From NCBI RefSeq assembly GCF_003943935.1, contig NZ_RJOB01000007.1, positions 1 to 64,000 on the forward strand: 64,000 nucleotides of DNA, given 5' to 3'. A program made the translations under genes and the position numbers. The DNA is from Streptococcus mitis. Its GTDB lineage: Bacteria > Bacillota > Bacilli > Lactobacillales > Streptococcaceae. The notes under the pieces are model-generated. The model was not told the DNA's origin, did no database searches, and was given only the letters and a program-made list of their open reading frames with translations. Shown here one piece after another: positions 49,328 to 57,184 of this stretch; position 1 is the first letter of the stretch, and every line of letters begins with the position of its first letter.

Positions 49328-49425
49328 TTCTATGAATACACTTTTTAAATCTTATATCCTTGATTTAACAATGTTTTAAGACTTTTAAATTTTATAAAAT
49401 AGAGTCTTTTCCCAAATTTTAGTAA

Positions 49426-49566
49426 CTTTTTGGTAACACTCCATACCTTATCGTTCTAAGAGCATCATCAGAGAATAGACGATATGTCCCAACAGATTAT
49501 ATTCATCCAGAGGTATTCAAGACACTCGTACGATTATTTGAGTTATATGAAATATTAACAGACTAG
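49426..49566 (+). pseudogene. C-terminal remnant of an unknown gene
   Basis: An open stretch of 46 codons ending in TAG, preceded by in-frame TAG-TAA and lacking a start. The end (TDYIHPEVFKTLVRLFELYE) is strongly helical and protein-like. A terminator with stem ACTAGA/TCTAGT follows at once. I do not recognise the family. Confidence 0.45.
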
Positions 49567-49589
49567 ATATAAATTAGGTCTAGTTTTTG
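49562..49589 (+). terminator. Terminator after the remnant
   Basis: Stem ACTAGA / TCTAGT (49562-49567 with 49579-49584) followed by TTTTGT. Confidence 0.5.
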
Positions 49590-49614
49590 TATAAATGGCT
49601 CTAATATTTTTCTT

Positions 49615-49812
49615 TTAGATAATTCCTAAAGCATTCTTCACTACTCTAATACCGTCATCAATGCTTCCGGCATACTGAATGTTTTGTTTAGCTTGGTCAA
49701 TTTGAAAATCAGAAACATATGTTCCTGGTGTTAAGCTTTGACTATCAAATCCATTTGAAACGATAAACGTATATTTTCCAGTCCAATCTTTTTCAACAGT
49801 TAATGTAATCAT
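49615..49812 (-). CDS. Small protein of the Nmad cassette, unknown
   Basis: A 65-residue protein (MITLTVEKDWTGKYTF...) with an N-terminal stretch of predicted beta strands and a C-terminal helix. No membrane segment, no family recognised. Good AAAGGAG ribosome site. It follows the Nmad3-like gene by 36 bases in the same direction, so it probably belongs to that operon. Confidence 0.65.
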   Translation of the reverse strand: MITLTVEKDWTGKYTFIVSNGFDSQSLTPGTYVSDFQIDQAKQNIQYAGSIDDGIRVVKNALGII

Positions 49813-49848
49813 TTTATTTTCTCCTTTAATTAAGGTAAGTGTTTTTTA

Positions 49849-50661
49849 TTATTTTACCAAAAATAACTCTTTAGCCCAAGTAGTTGATAGTTCGTTTTCT
49901 AACAAAACTTTTTCTTGCCATATACCAGAATATTTTAAACCATAATCTTTAGCAGAATTTTTATGATTCCCATTTATATTTTCAGGCATAAGCGCTGGTA
50001 TTTCTTTCCATACACTTCTTGATCTACCATTCATTGTTAATACTCTGTCATCATGAAAATTAAAAGTTCCATATCCTTTTTCTTGAGGTAAAAATGATAA
50101 GTTTTCTCTTGGGATATAAAGCATATTTGATTGCAAATTACTCATATGGTCGTAAGAATGAGGATGAAATGGATACATACTTTGCAGAGATTCTTTATCA
50201 TTCATCATATTACCAATTTGCAAATAACCATAAATGATGTTTAGATCTGGGGCGTCTTTTTTAAAATGCAATGTTCCGTTATAAATATCTCCTTCGGTTT
50301 GCCTAAACCATCCGAAAAATAGAAAAAGATCCCCGATAGAAACATTTTGGTTTCTTAATAATCCCTGTGAGCTTTTAATTTGACCAAATGCTGCTCTCCA
50401 GTTAGAAACAGGAGTATTCCTAAGATTTTCTCTTATATCTGGATCAAGATGACAATTATAATGATTTGTTTTATCTTCTTTCCCTTTTAGTTGTCTTAAG
50501 ATTTCTGAAAATAATATTCCGTTATAGTTTAAGTCGTCAAAAGAGATACTATCAAACTTGGCAGGTATTGGTAATGAAAGTAACGTCCCGTCAGGTAATA
50601 TAGGACTCGGGATGGAACCATTGGATGAATCAAATCCCTTTCTTGATAAAATTATTTTCAC
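49849..50661 (-). CDS. Nmad3-like protein (nucleotide modification associated)
   Basis: A 270-residue soluble protein. The start K-I-I-L-S-R-K-G-F-D-S-S-N-G with P-S-P-I-L-P-D-G-T-L-L-S-L-P-I-P is the pattern I associate with Nmad3, a family predicted from phage and bacterial genomes to act with DNA-base modification systems. Further conserved-looking pieces are H-Y-N-C-H-L-D-P-D and F-L-F-F-G-W-F-R. No biochemical role is proven. Its start overlaps the Nmad2-like stop by four bases, so the two are coupled. Confidence 0.72.
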   Translation of the reverse strand: MKIILSRKGFDSSNGSIPSPILPDGTLLSLPIPAKFDSISFDDLNYNGILFSEILRQLKGKEDKTNHYNCHLDPDIRENLRNTPVSNWRAAFGQIKSSQGLLRNQNVSIGDLFLFFGWFRQTEGDIYNGTLHFKKDAPDLNIIYGYLQIGNMMNDKESLQSMYPFHPHSYDHMSNLQSNMLYIPRENLSFLPQEKGYGTFNFHDDRVLTMNGRSRSVWKEIPALMPENINGNHKNSAKDYGLKYSGIWQEKVLLENELSTTWAKELFLVK

Positions 50662-51347
50662 AATTCTTTTCCTCGTATAAAGAATGGATGATATGGCAAA
50701 TCCATTACTTTGTTTTGTGAACCAAGTATAGTTTCAGCAAATTCCATTAATTCTAATACATCAGTAAATCTCTCTTCCGAATTATAAAATCCATTTTTAG
50801 CATTCCATCTTGGAAATGGTTTCCCATTCATTCTTGCTCGTTCTCCCATCGGAAAAAAGTCTAAAATTTCTTTAGGAATTTTAAGTGGAGACTTACCAAA
50901 ATAATTAAAACGGTCTGCAAGAATCACTATTTCATTCATAAAACTTGATTGGTTTAATCCATTCTTTTCAATCAGCCATTGATAAGTATAAGCATCTCTT
51001 CTATTATTAGATTTTGGAGATAGTAAATATTCTTTCATTGTTAAAATTTCACTAATTTTAGCAACAAAAATTAGATGATTATATTTTGGAGTGATAAACA
51101 TTCCTTGATCATCTCTCCACTTTTTCCCATCATTTGAATGCCCTGCTACAGCCATTATGTAAGCATCTACAGACTTAGAATTTATTTTATCCGCCCAGTT
51201 CTTTTTAATATTCCTTCTTAACTGAAGCATACACCCTCCTTCGGTAAGAAGATGGGGGGTTGTATCATAATTTTCTGTAAAAACACAAGGATTGATACCA
51301 TAATCATGAGTCATTCTATAGCAGTAAAAAATAGTTTGTTTATCCAC
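50658..51347 (-). CDS. Nmad2-like protein (nucleotide modification associated)
   Basis: A 229-residue soluble protein. The opening Y-C-Y-R-M-T-H-D-Y-G-I-N-P-C, then L-L-T-E-G-G-C-M-L-Q-L-R-R-N-I-K and D-A-Y-I-M-A-V-A-G-H, resembles the Nmad2 family layout (strand, H-D-x-G-x-x-P, T/C-rich strand, R, hydrophobic strand ending in G). GTG start with AAGGAG seven bases upstream. First gene of a three-gene operon with the Nmad3-like gene. Family call is tentative; function is not known. Confidence 0.6.
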   Translation of the reverse strand: MDKQTIFYCYRMTHDYGINPCVFTENYDTTPHLLTEGGCMLQLRRNIKKNWADKINSKSVDAYIMAVAGHSNDGKKWRDDQGMFITPKYNHLIFVAKISEILTMKEYLLSPKSNNRRDAYTYQWLIEKNGLNQSSFMNEIVILADRFNYFGKSPLKIPKEILDFFPMGERARMNGKPFPRWNAKNGFYNSEERFTDVLELMEFAETILGSQNKVMDLPYHPFFIRGKEL

Positions 51348-51394
51348 TCTTTTGTCTCCTTCTCTCCAAAATTTTTTGTATTCTAATTAAATAT

Positions 51395-51403
51395 AGTATA
51401 TCA
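51395..51403 (-). promoter_or_regulatory. Extended -10 promoter of the Nmad operon
   Basis: Minus strand TGATATACT (hexamer 51395-51400), about 48 bases before the GTG start; the -35 region is poor. Confidence 0.55.
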
Positions 51404-51537
51404 AAAATGCTTTTTTGAAGAAAGGAATTATACTCTTTTGTAAATATATTTTGAAGATAGTCTAACGTTCCCATAGCCTCAAGGAATAATAGATATCCTC
51501 TAAAAAAACAAGGTCCTAAATCCTAGTCTATAACACT

Positions 51538-51665
51538 ATATTGGTGGCCAGCGTTGAATCAGCATATACTTCCGAATACTAAATTTTGAACTTAACGTTT
51601 ATATTTTTTTATTCGAAATATATTAATTTAATAAAGTTTTAGAATCTTTTATTTTCTTTTTCTTA
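51538..51665 (-). repeat. Decayed second copy of the tRNA-Leu 3' segment and its flank
   Basis: This segment aligns with 49274-49400, starting from the tRNA 3' end: shared GG-GGCC, GAA, GCA and ATTTTGA blocks, then the similar A/T-rich stretch with GTTTTA and CTTTTA. Many differences are transitions. The offset is about 2264 bases, bracketing the Nmad cassette. The remaining bases of 51348-51648 contain the Nmad promoter and no gene. Confidence 0.6.
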
Positions 51666-52305
51666 ATAAATTCTCTGAATCGTTTATAAAGATTGATAGT
51701 AATTCACCTTTCTTAGTTGACTTACTCCCTAGGTCCTTTCTCATCTCATTCATCACTTCTTCAACAGCATTCAGTAATTCTTTAGGTTCTAGTTGTTTAT
51801 TACCTTCTAAAGACTTTTGTCTAAAATCATTCCACTTTTTAACTACCTTAGGTGAGCCCCAAAGTGATAGTTTGCTATTGAAATCATTGATATCCTTAAT
51901 CATCTCTTCATTAGAATATAGAAAATCACCTTTTCCACTTAGAGAAACTTTGTGAATCACTGTAAATAAGTCGGAGTATGGTCCCTCTCTTTTAGTAGCT
52001 AAATATGCCCTTTTTTTATTCCTTTGTTCTGAATATCTCGAATAAAATGAATTTAATAGTGTAATTGAACCTGTTATTAATGCTACTAATACTACAACAT
52101 CCAAACTTGAAGTCATATTTTGTAAGTACGTAACGATATCCTGAATATAAGTTGGAATATTCTTAAACAAGTATAATCCCACATAATACATATCAGCTAA
52201 TAGACAAAGTAGTAGTCCGTAATTCCATTTGTTACTTTGTAAACTATTGTTACCTATAAGATAAGCTAAAATAACTGTTGATATTAAACAAAACCAAAAA
52301 AACAT
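51649..52305 (-). CDS. Membrane protein with cytosolic helical domain, unknown
   Basis: A 218-residue protein with hydrophobic segments near 2-18, 28-48 and 68-88, followed by a charged helical cytosolic region of about 120 residues. No family recognised. GAGGGAG ribosome site. Its last codons lie in the decayed tRNA-flank repeat, so the stop may have been supplied by recombination. Neighbour of a phage-type XRE regulator. Confidence 0.65.
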   Translation of the reverse strand: MFFWFCLISTVILAYLIGNNSLQSNKWNYGLLLCLLADMYYVGLYLFKNIPTYIQDIVTYLQNMTSSLDVVVLVALITGSITLLNSFYSRYSEQRNKKRAYLATKREGPYSDLFTVIHKVSLSGKGDFLYSNEEMIKDINDFNSKLSLWGSPKVVKKWNDFRQKSLEGNKQLEPKELLNAVEEVMNEMRKDLGSKSTKKGELLSIFINDSENLLRKRK

Positions 52306-52419
52306 ATTGCTCCCTCGCTTTAATAATATTTAAAGTGATAACTTCTTACTTATATCTTCTAAGATGGGAAATATTTTACAATATTTAAAGGATTTCAAAA
52401 TTAATAATATGACAAACCA

Positions 52420-52872
52420 TCAATCTGCATTAAAATAGTCAGAAATCTCTTTAAAAAGTGTATGCAATATTTCTTGCCCTTCTTCATCTAAATTATATTC
52501 AGAGACTAGCTCATCCAAATACTTAGGTAGAGTCGAATGGTTTTTAATTCTACTCATAACAATCGCAAATTTCAGATCATCTAGTTCAGTTTTATTAAAC
52601 CCTTTTAGCTTCTTCAAATCAATTCTAGTGATTGGATGTGGGACAACATCTAGAGTACTGTAAATCGTTTTTCCTAATAAGTAATCTGTTGTGGTATCAA
52701 ATAATTTTGCTAATTTGACAACGGCTTCTAAACTAGGCTCTAAAGTGCCGTTTTCCCAACGAGAATAAGTACCTTGTTGTACATCAATCATCTCGGAAAC
52801 TTGTACCTGAGTTAATTTCTTACTCTTTCTCAGTTCCTTAAGACGATCTCCAAAAGAATTATTATTAAACAT
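52420..52872 (-). CDS. XRE-family (phage-repressor-like) regulator
   Basis: A 150-residue regulator: helix-turn-helix at about 9-65 (L-T-Q-V-Q-V-S-E-M-I-D-V-Q-Q-G-T-Y-S-R-W-E-N) with the T-T-D-Y-L-L-G motif, then a C-terminal domain of about 80 residues without a visible protease dyad. The type is common in integrative elements. It is divergent from a strong plus-strand promoter with two inverted repeats. Confidence 0.85.
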   Translation of the reverse strand: MFNNNSFGDRLKELRKSKKLTQVQVSEMIDVQQGTYSRWENGTLEPSLEAVVKLAKLFDTTTDYLLGKTIYSTLDVVPHPITRIDLKKLKGFNKTELDDLKFAIVMSRIKNHSTLPKYLDELVSEYNLDEEGQEILHTLFKEISDYFNAD

Positions 52873-52909
52873 TGTTTCCTCTTCAATATTCGATTCTGTA
52901 TATTTTAGC

Positions 52910-52995
52910 TTGACAAAATATTCTAAACGGTATAAAATAGAAATTATTCCATAAGGAATATTTATTTTGAGATTAAATATTCCAATGAGAATATT
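52910..52995 (+). promoter_or_regulatory. Strong promoter with two inverted-repeat operators
   Basis: -35 TTGACA (52910-52915), 17-base spacer, -10 TAAAAT (52933-52938). Downstream are TATTCC-ATAA-GGAATA (52945-52960) and AATATTC-(6)-GAATATT (52976-52995), with another AATATTC half-site in the spacer. They are natural sites for the divergent XRE repressor. The gene driven has decayed: 52996-53193 has ribosome-site-like AGGAGG twice (near 53006 and 53056) but no intact reading frame of useful length. Confidence 0.65.
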
Positions 52996-53193
52996 ATAGC
53001 ATAAAAGGAGGTAAAATCGTATGTAAATAATAGTCTATTTAAAAATTTTTAACAAAGGAGGTAAGATTCAACAAAATAAAAAAATCTTGAAACAAATGTG
53101 CCGTTCGTTCCAAGATCAAAATATAGTATGTAACAATTATACCACAGAAAATTCTTCAGTTGCACAATAAAATTTCGGAGATTTCGAAAAAAG

Positions 53194-53313
53194 ATGACCA
53201 ATAAAGAGTTAGTCAATCAAATTTCTGGCGTAAACTCTACCTCTACTCTTAAAAATTGGATTTAACTGATTAAAGAGATAAGTGGCAAGGAATTCCATCA
53301 ATTCAAATGTTTC
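53194..53313 (+). pseudogene. Broken small DNA-binding protein gene
   Basis: ATG 53194 opens MTNKELVNQISGVNSTSTLK, then a TAA interrupts after 23 codons; the frame continues with L-I-K-E-I-S-G-K-E-F-H before a second stop. The text reads like a helix-turn-helix segment (MerR- or Xis-like) cut by a nonsense mutation. Confidence 0.45.
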
Positions 53314-53808
53314 TAATAAAATTTTTAATGAGGATATTTCCAACTGAAAATTATGTAATCAATACAGGCTTTTGGAATCTACTATCCAATCCTAGCTATT
53401 TGAAAAGTATACAAACTTCAATGAGCATGGGAGTAACTCTCATTTCTGGGTTTATTCTTTACACCGTTTGCTCCAATTATTCTGATTATTACTAGTTCTA
53501 TTTCTCTTACAATTTTATCTTCTAATAAAGATATTGAGGACATTAAACAGTTAAAGACACTGGGAGTGTCAAGATTACAACTTTTTAAAATACGTATAGC
53601 CGAGGCAATAATACATTCGGTATTAATTTCATTAGTATCAGTAGTTTTCAATTTAATTATTTTAATTTTAGTTAGCTTTATTGGCCAACTTTTAGGCCAA
53701 AGTGTAGTAAATATATCGAGTTTTTGGCAACCGAGTCTTATAGTTATTTCTTTGTTAGTTGTTTTTTATAGTATTACAAAGGGATTTTATTTATTTCAAG
53801 ATAGATAA
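53307..53808 (+). pseudogene. FtsX-like ABC permease remnant, frameshifted
   Basis: Two overlapping reading frames join into one membrane-permease end. The first (53307-53495) covers SMSMGVTLISGFIL. The second (open from about 53437 to 53808) gives P-F-A-P-I-I-L-I-I-T-S-S-I-S-L, then K-D-I-E-D-I-K-Q-L-K-T-L-G-V-S-R-L-Q-L-F, a segment typical of FtsX/MacB permeases (x-x-L-K-x-L-G-x-x-x-x-Q), and further hydrophobic segments. One frameshift lies around 53455-53475. No ATPase partner is nearby. A short GGGAC/GTCCC hairpin at 53885-53898 may have been its terminator. Confidence 0.6.
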
Positions 53809-54010
53809 ATTGGAATAGTTACTGATTCAAAAAGAACACACTTATTGATATTGAAACCAAAGCAATACTAAAACTAAAGAGTCTGGGACAATAGTCCCTT
53901 ATTTCCAAAAAAAGCAACGGATTTTATACTGACCCCAAAAAGTTAGACAATTAATTTATCCGAAGGATTTAGTTCTGTATTGCACAGGGCTAAGTCCTTT
54001 TAGTTTTACC

Positions 54011-54513
54011 TTAAATTGTTTTTACTTGTTCTAAGTTGGGTGAAGTTGAAAGATTATAGGCGATAATTTCGCTATTAAAGCCATCTAAAACTGGTGATAA
54101 GTAAAGCTTTTGAGTACTTGCTGGAATGGCAAATTCTGTCACATCTGTGTAGCACTTTTCCATTGTTTTAGAGCCTTCAAATTGACGTTGAATGAGATTC
54201 TCTGCCTTCTTGCCAACATCTCCTTTATGAGAAGAATATTTGCGTTTCTGTCGCATTTTAGCTTGTAAATTGAGTACTTCCATCAAGCGTTGAACTCTTT
54301 TCTGATTTACCAGATAACCACGATTTCTTAGTTCTAAATGAATTCGACGATATCCGTAATTTCCTTTGTGTTCGGTAAAAATAGCTTGAATTTCAGTTTT
54401 AAACTTTTGATCCTTATCTGGTTTGTCTAGCTGTTTCAAATGATAGTAGTAGGTCGAACGAGCGAGTTTAATGGTTTTTAGAAGAATATCTAACGAAAAA
54501 TCAGTGATTAATT
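54011..54513 (-). pseudogene. IS3-family transposase OrfB, truncated
   Basis: The frame holds the H-K-G-N-Y-G-Y-R-R-I-H region, the first catalytic Asp (Y-T-D-V-T-E-F) and L-D-G-F-N-S-E-I-I-A-Y, then stops. The second Asp and the catalytic Glu of the DDE triad are lost in the internal deletion. The upstream part (from 54513) overlaps orfA in another frame, as usual for programmed frameshifting. Confidence 0.8.
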
Positions 54514-54948
54514 CTTGAACAATTTCTGTCTTTCTTCTTTCTCTTTTTCCTCCTTCAAGCGGAGTTCTCTCAACTTTTTTAGGACAGCATTCTCCGCTCT
54601 CAGATACTCGTTTTCTGCTTGAAGTCGTTCTAACTCTGTCATCTCTTCGGGTTTCTTCTTTGGTTTACGTCCCATTTTAGATAGTCTCCCTTTTGTTTTC
54701 TCAACAATAGTATACCCGTTTTTCTTGTATTGTGCCATCCAATTTGGAAGCATACCACGATTTGGGAGAGCATATTCGAGAGAAACTCTATCTTGAGACC
54801 AATTTTCATGTAGGACTTTATCAATCAATTTAATCATGTACCTAATATTAGAATTATTTATCCCAAATTTATTTGAAAGCTTCTCTAAGCTATATCCTTG
54901 TTTTCTAAGTTCATAGATCTGAACTTTATCATCATAAGTTAATTTCAT
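54508..54948 (-). CDS. IS3-family transposase OrfA
   Basis: A 146-residue protein with N-terminal helix-turn-helix (about 5-50, [17 protein letters not shown]), a second helix-turn-helix region and a C-terminal leucine-zipper-like coiled coil ([15 protein letters not shown]). Intact, but useless for transposition without a full OrfB. Confidence 0.88.
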   Translation of the reverse strand: MKLTYDDKVQIYELRKQGYSLEKLSNKFGINNSNIRYMIKLIDKVLHENWSQDRVSLEYALPNRGMLPNWMAQYKKNGYTIVEKTKGRLSKMGRKPKKKPEEMTELERLQAENEYLRAENAVLKKLRELRLKEEKEKEERQKLFKN

Positions 54949-55120
54949 AATAAAAACACCCCAAAAGTTAAATTTTTTCTGTCTAACTTTTGGGGTGCAG
55001 TTTAATTAGTCTTGATCTCTTTTGAAATTTTAACAATTGGAATTAAAAAATTATTTTCTTTATAGAACTTTCAAAAAATTATATTTTAGTTATAAATCTA
55101 TATTAAAACAATAAACAATA

Positions 55121-55129
55121 TGGTATAAT
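55121..55129 (+). promoter_or_regulatory. Promoter of the membrane protein-DGQHR-nuclease operon
   Basis: Extended consensus -10 TGGTATAAT (hexamer 55124-55129), 33 bases before the first start codon; no good -35. It lies beyond the IS end, so the operon has its own promoter. Confidence 0.6.
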
Positions 55130-55161
55130 AACTTAAAATCATTTAGAAGGTGTCAAAAAAA

Positions 55162-55974
55162 ATGTCTGGAACAGACTCGATAAAAGGGCTTATAGCTTTA
55201 TCTATAAATATAGATTTCGGTAAACAATCAAAAAATGATGAGAAAATAAAACTTTTGGAAAATCATGGTTTTAAATTACTCACTGGTGACGATTTGTCGA
55301 AAGAAGAACAAAAATATAATCTCAAAAATATCGTGTTTATAGAAGGTTGTTCGTATTATTTATATAATTTTAGTGATTCAAAGAGTTATACTATTCTTCA
55401 AGTTGAAGAAGGAGATTTTGAAAAAAGTACTGCGTTTGTTGTCATTCAACAAGATTCTAAAATATTAGAACTACCAAAACAGTTTTTGAGAGAATGTAAT
55501 TTAAAATGGAGAGAGCGAATACTAGCAAGAATAAAAAATCAAAGTTTTAAAATCACTTTACGTTCACTGCAGGATGTAAAGGCATATATAGCTACTGATA
55601 GATCAACAGTATTTGCATCAGATTTCCCCCTAAAATATGATCCTTTAAAGATAAATTGGCCAAGATTGATTATAGGTATTGCGATGTGGGCGGGGGTTGT
55701 TTTTTCAATCAATGTTTCAAAAAGTTACTTAAATTATTCTTGGATTGAACACACAACTCCCTTCCTATTTTCTTTTGTAGGTTTGATTGCATCCTATTTA
55801 TTAAAGACTGACATAGAATGCGTTTTATCTTTTATAACAGATAGTCAAGAGACAAAATTGACTTTAACTGGATTAGTGATGAATGAAGCAGCATCAAATA
55901 AGGCGAAAGAGACTAACGATAGAGTAGATGAAGTAAATCGTGAGTTCTCAAATTTGAAACCCGTTAATAAGTGA
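55162..55974 (+). CDS. Two-pass membrane protein, first gene of DGQHR cassette
   Basis: A 270-residue protein: soluble N-terminal domain of about 165 residues rich in predicted strands, two membrane segments (W-P-R-L-I-I-G-I-A-M-W-A-G-V near 170-190 and F-L-F-S-F-V-G-L-I-A near 203-220), and a cytosolic C-terminal helix (KAKETNDRVDEVNREF). No family recognised. ATG 55162 chosen; a GTG four codons earlier lies on the AAGGTG ribosome site. It is followed after 14 bases by the DGQHR gene. A membrane effector or anchor role is only a guess. Confidence 0.7.
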   Translation: MSGTDSIKGLIALSINIDFGKQSKNDEKIKLLENHGFKLLTGDDLSKEEQKYNLKNIVFIEGCSYYLYNFSDSKSYTILQVEEGDFEKSTAFVVIQQDSKILELPKQFLRECNLKWRERILARIKNQSFKITLRSLQDVKAYIATDRSTVFASDFPLKYDPLKINWPRLIIGIAMWAGVVFSINVSKSYLNYSWIEHTTPFLFSFVGLIASYLLKTDIECVLSFITDSQETKLTLTGLVMNEAASNKAKETNDRVDEVNREFSNLKPVNK

Positions 55975-55988
55975 TGAAGTGAATAAAG

Positions 55989-57104
55989 ATGATGAAAAAA
56001 TTTGAATACATAACAATTAAGCAAAGAAATAATGAATTTTATCTATGTTCAATGGATGTTGATTTTTTAAGGAAAACAATAAATTTCCATTTTAGAGATC
56101 CATATCAAGATGAGTATAAACAAGATTCCGAAGGTACGGTTAAAAAATATGTGGAAAGACTAAGAGAGAAAGGGATAAATGCCACTAATGACGCAGAAGG
56201 TCTTCAGAGAAGAATAAGTTTATCTCGTATAACATCTATTGCTGAGGAGATTGAAAATGGAGATTTTACTGGATTCCCAACAGCAGTAGTATTAGCTTAT
56301 AATTCAACTGTAGATGATGAAATTATTGAAAAATTCAGGCAAGGAAAACCTGTGGAATTGCGGGAAGATATGAATTTCACTATAATTGATGGGCAACATA
56401 GACTAGCAGGTGTTTTGAGTGCAAAACCAAATTTTACCAAAAATATTAGTATACCTGTAAGTCTATACTTGAACATTAGTTTAAGTGATGCAACAAGGCT
56501 ATTCGCAGAGATTAATGGAAAACAAAAGGCAGTTTCTAAATCTTTAATTTATGATTTATATGAAAATGTTGAAAGTAATGACTATGTACTCGATGCTAAG
56601 TTACATAATATATGTAAAGTATTAAATACGCCACCAATAAATTTTGGAGATAATTCACCTTTTTATAAACAAATTAAAATGTTAGGTATTGGAAAGGGAA
56701 TGATTTCTCAGGCTTTTTTCATTGAGTATTATCGCCAAGCATTAAAGAAAATGGGTTTAGAAGAGGAAGATACTCAAAAACTATACGATATAGTGTTTAA
56801 TTATTTCAAAGCAATACAAGAGGCATTTCCTGATGATTGGAACAATACAAATGAATATAATAATCTAGGGATAAAATCTCAAATAAAAAATACGAATGGT
56901 ATTGGTGCGTTATTTAGAATTTTACCAATTGTATATAATGTTGTTATGGGAAATGATTTTGAGTTTTCAGCAAATAATATTAGACACTATTTTGAAAGGT
57001 TACCAAACAACTTTTGGGAAATAGAGCGTACTGGAACAGGAAGACAGATTCAAGATTGGATTGCAAAAGATATCTGTAAGCAGATGCAGATTGAGTACTA
57101 TTGA
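55989..57104 (+). CDS. DGQHR-domain (DndB-like) protein
   Basis: A 371-residue protein with the diagnostic D-G-Q-H-R-L at residues 134-139, preceded by a beta-rich N terminus and followed by the family's second motif (L-F-A-E-I-N-G-K-Q-K-A-V-S, 171-183). DGQHR proteins include DndB, the regulator of phosphorothioate DNA modification, and relatives in other DNA-modification and defence loci; they are distantly related to ParB. No dndCDE genes are near. The ribosome site is weak, suggesting coupling to the upstream gene. Function here is inferred. Confidence 0.85.
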   Translation: MMKKFEYITIKQRNNEFYLCSMDVDFLRKTINFHFRDPYQDEYKQDSEGTVKKYVERLREKGINATNDAEGLQRRISLSRITSIAEEIENGDFTGFPTAVVLAYNSTVDDEIIEKFRQGKPVELREDMNFTIIDGQHRLAGVLSAKPNFTKNISIPVSLYLNISLSDATRLFAEINGKQKAVSKSLIYDLYENVESNDYVLDAKLHNICKVLNTPPINFGDNSPFYKQIKMLGIGKGMISQAFFIEYYRQALKKMGLEEEDTQKLYDIVFNYFKAIQEAFPDDWNNTNEYNNLGIKSQIKNTNGIGALFRILPIVYNVVMGNDFEFSANNIRHYFERLPNNFWEIERTGTGRQIQDWIAKDICKQMQIEYY

Positions 57105-57184
57105 AAAACGCTGTAGCTAAAACCAGAGTAATGAACGCCTTCATAAATTTAGGGTATATCCAATTGAAACGGTGGTGATAGTGA

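Larger units (their letters stand above)
53930..54999 (-). mobile_element. IS3-family insertion sequence with internal deletion
   Basis: Bounded by imperfect inverted repeats beginning TGACCCCAAAAAGTTAGACA (left) and TGCACCCCAAAAGTTAGACA (right, reversed), with orfA and a remnant of orfB on the minus strand. The length of about 1070 bases is some 400 short of usual IS150-type elements. The C-terminal coding end of orfB (K-L-K-G-L-S-P-V-Q-Y-R-T-K-S-F-G, stop at 53956) survives out of frame, so the middle was deleted. No clear target duplication is visible. Confidence 0.82.

Noticed and set aside
49191..49379. Plus-strand open frame of 62 codons containing AGVEPARPNGHW
   Set aside because: It is the antisense translation of the tRNA-Leu fragment; such frames are a common artefact over tRNA genes.
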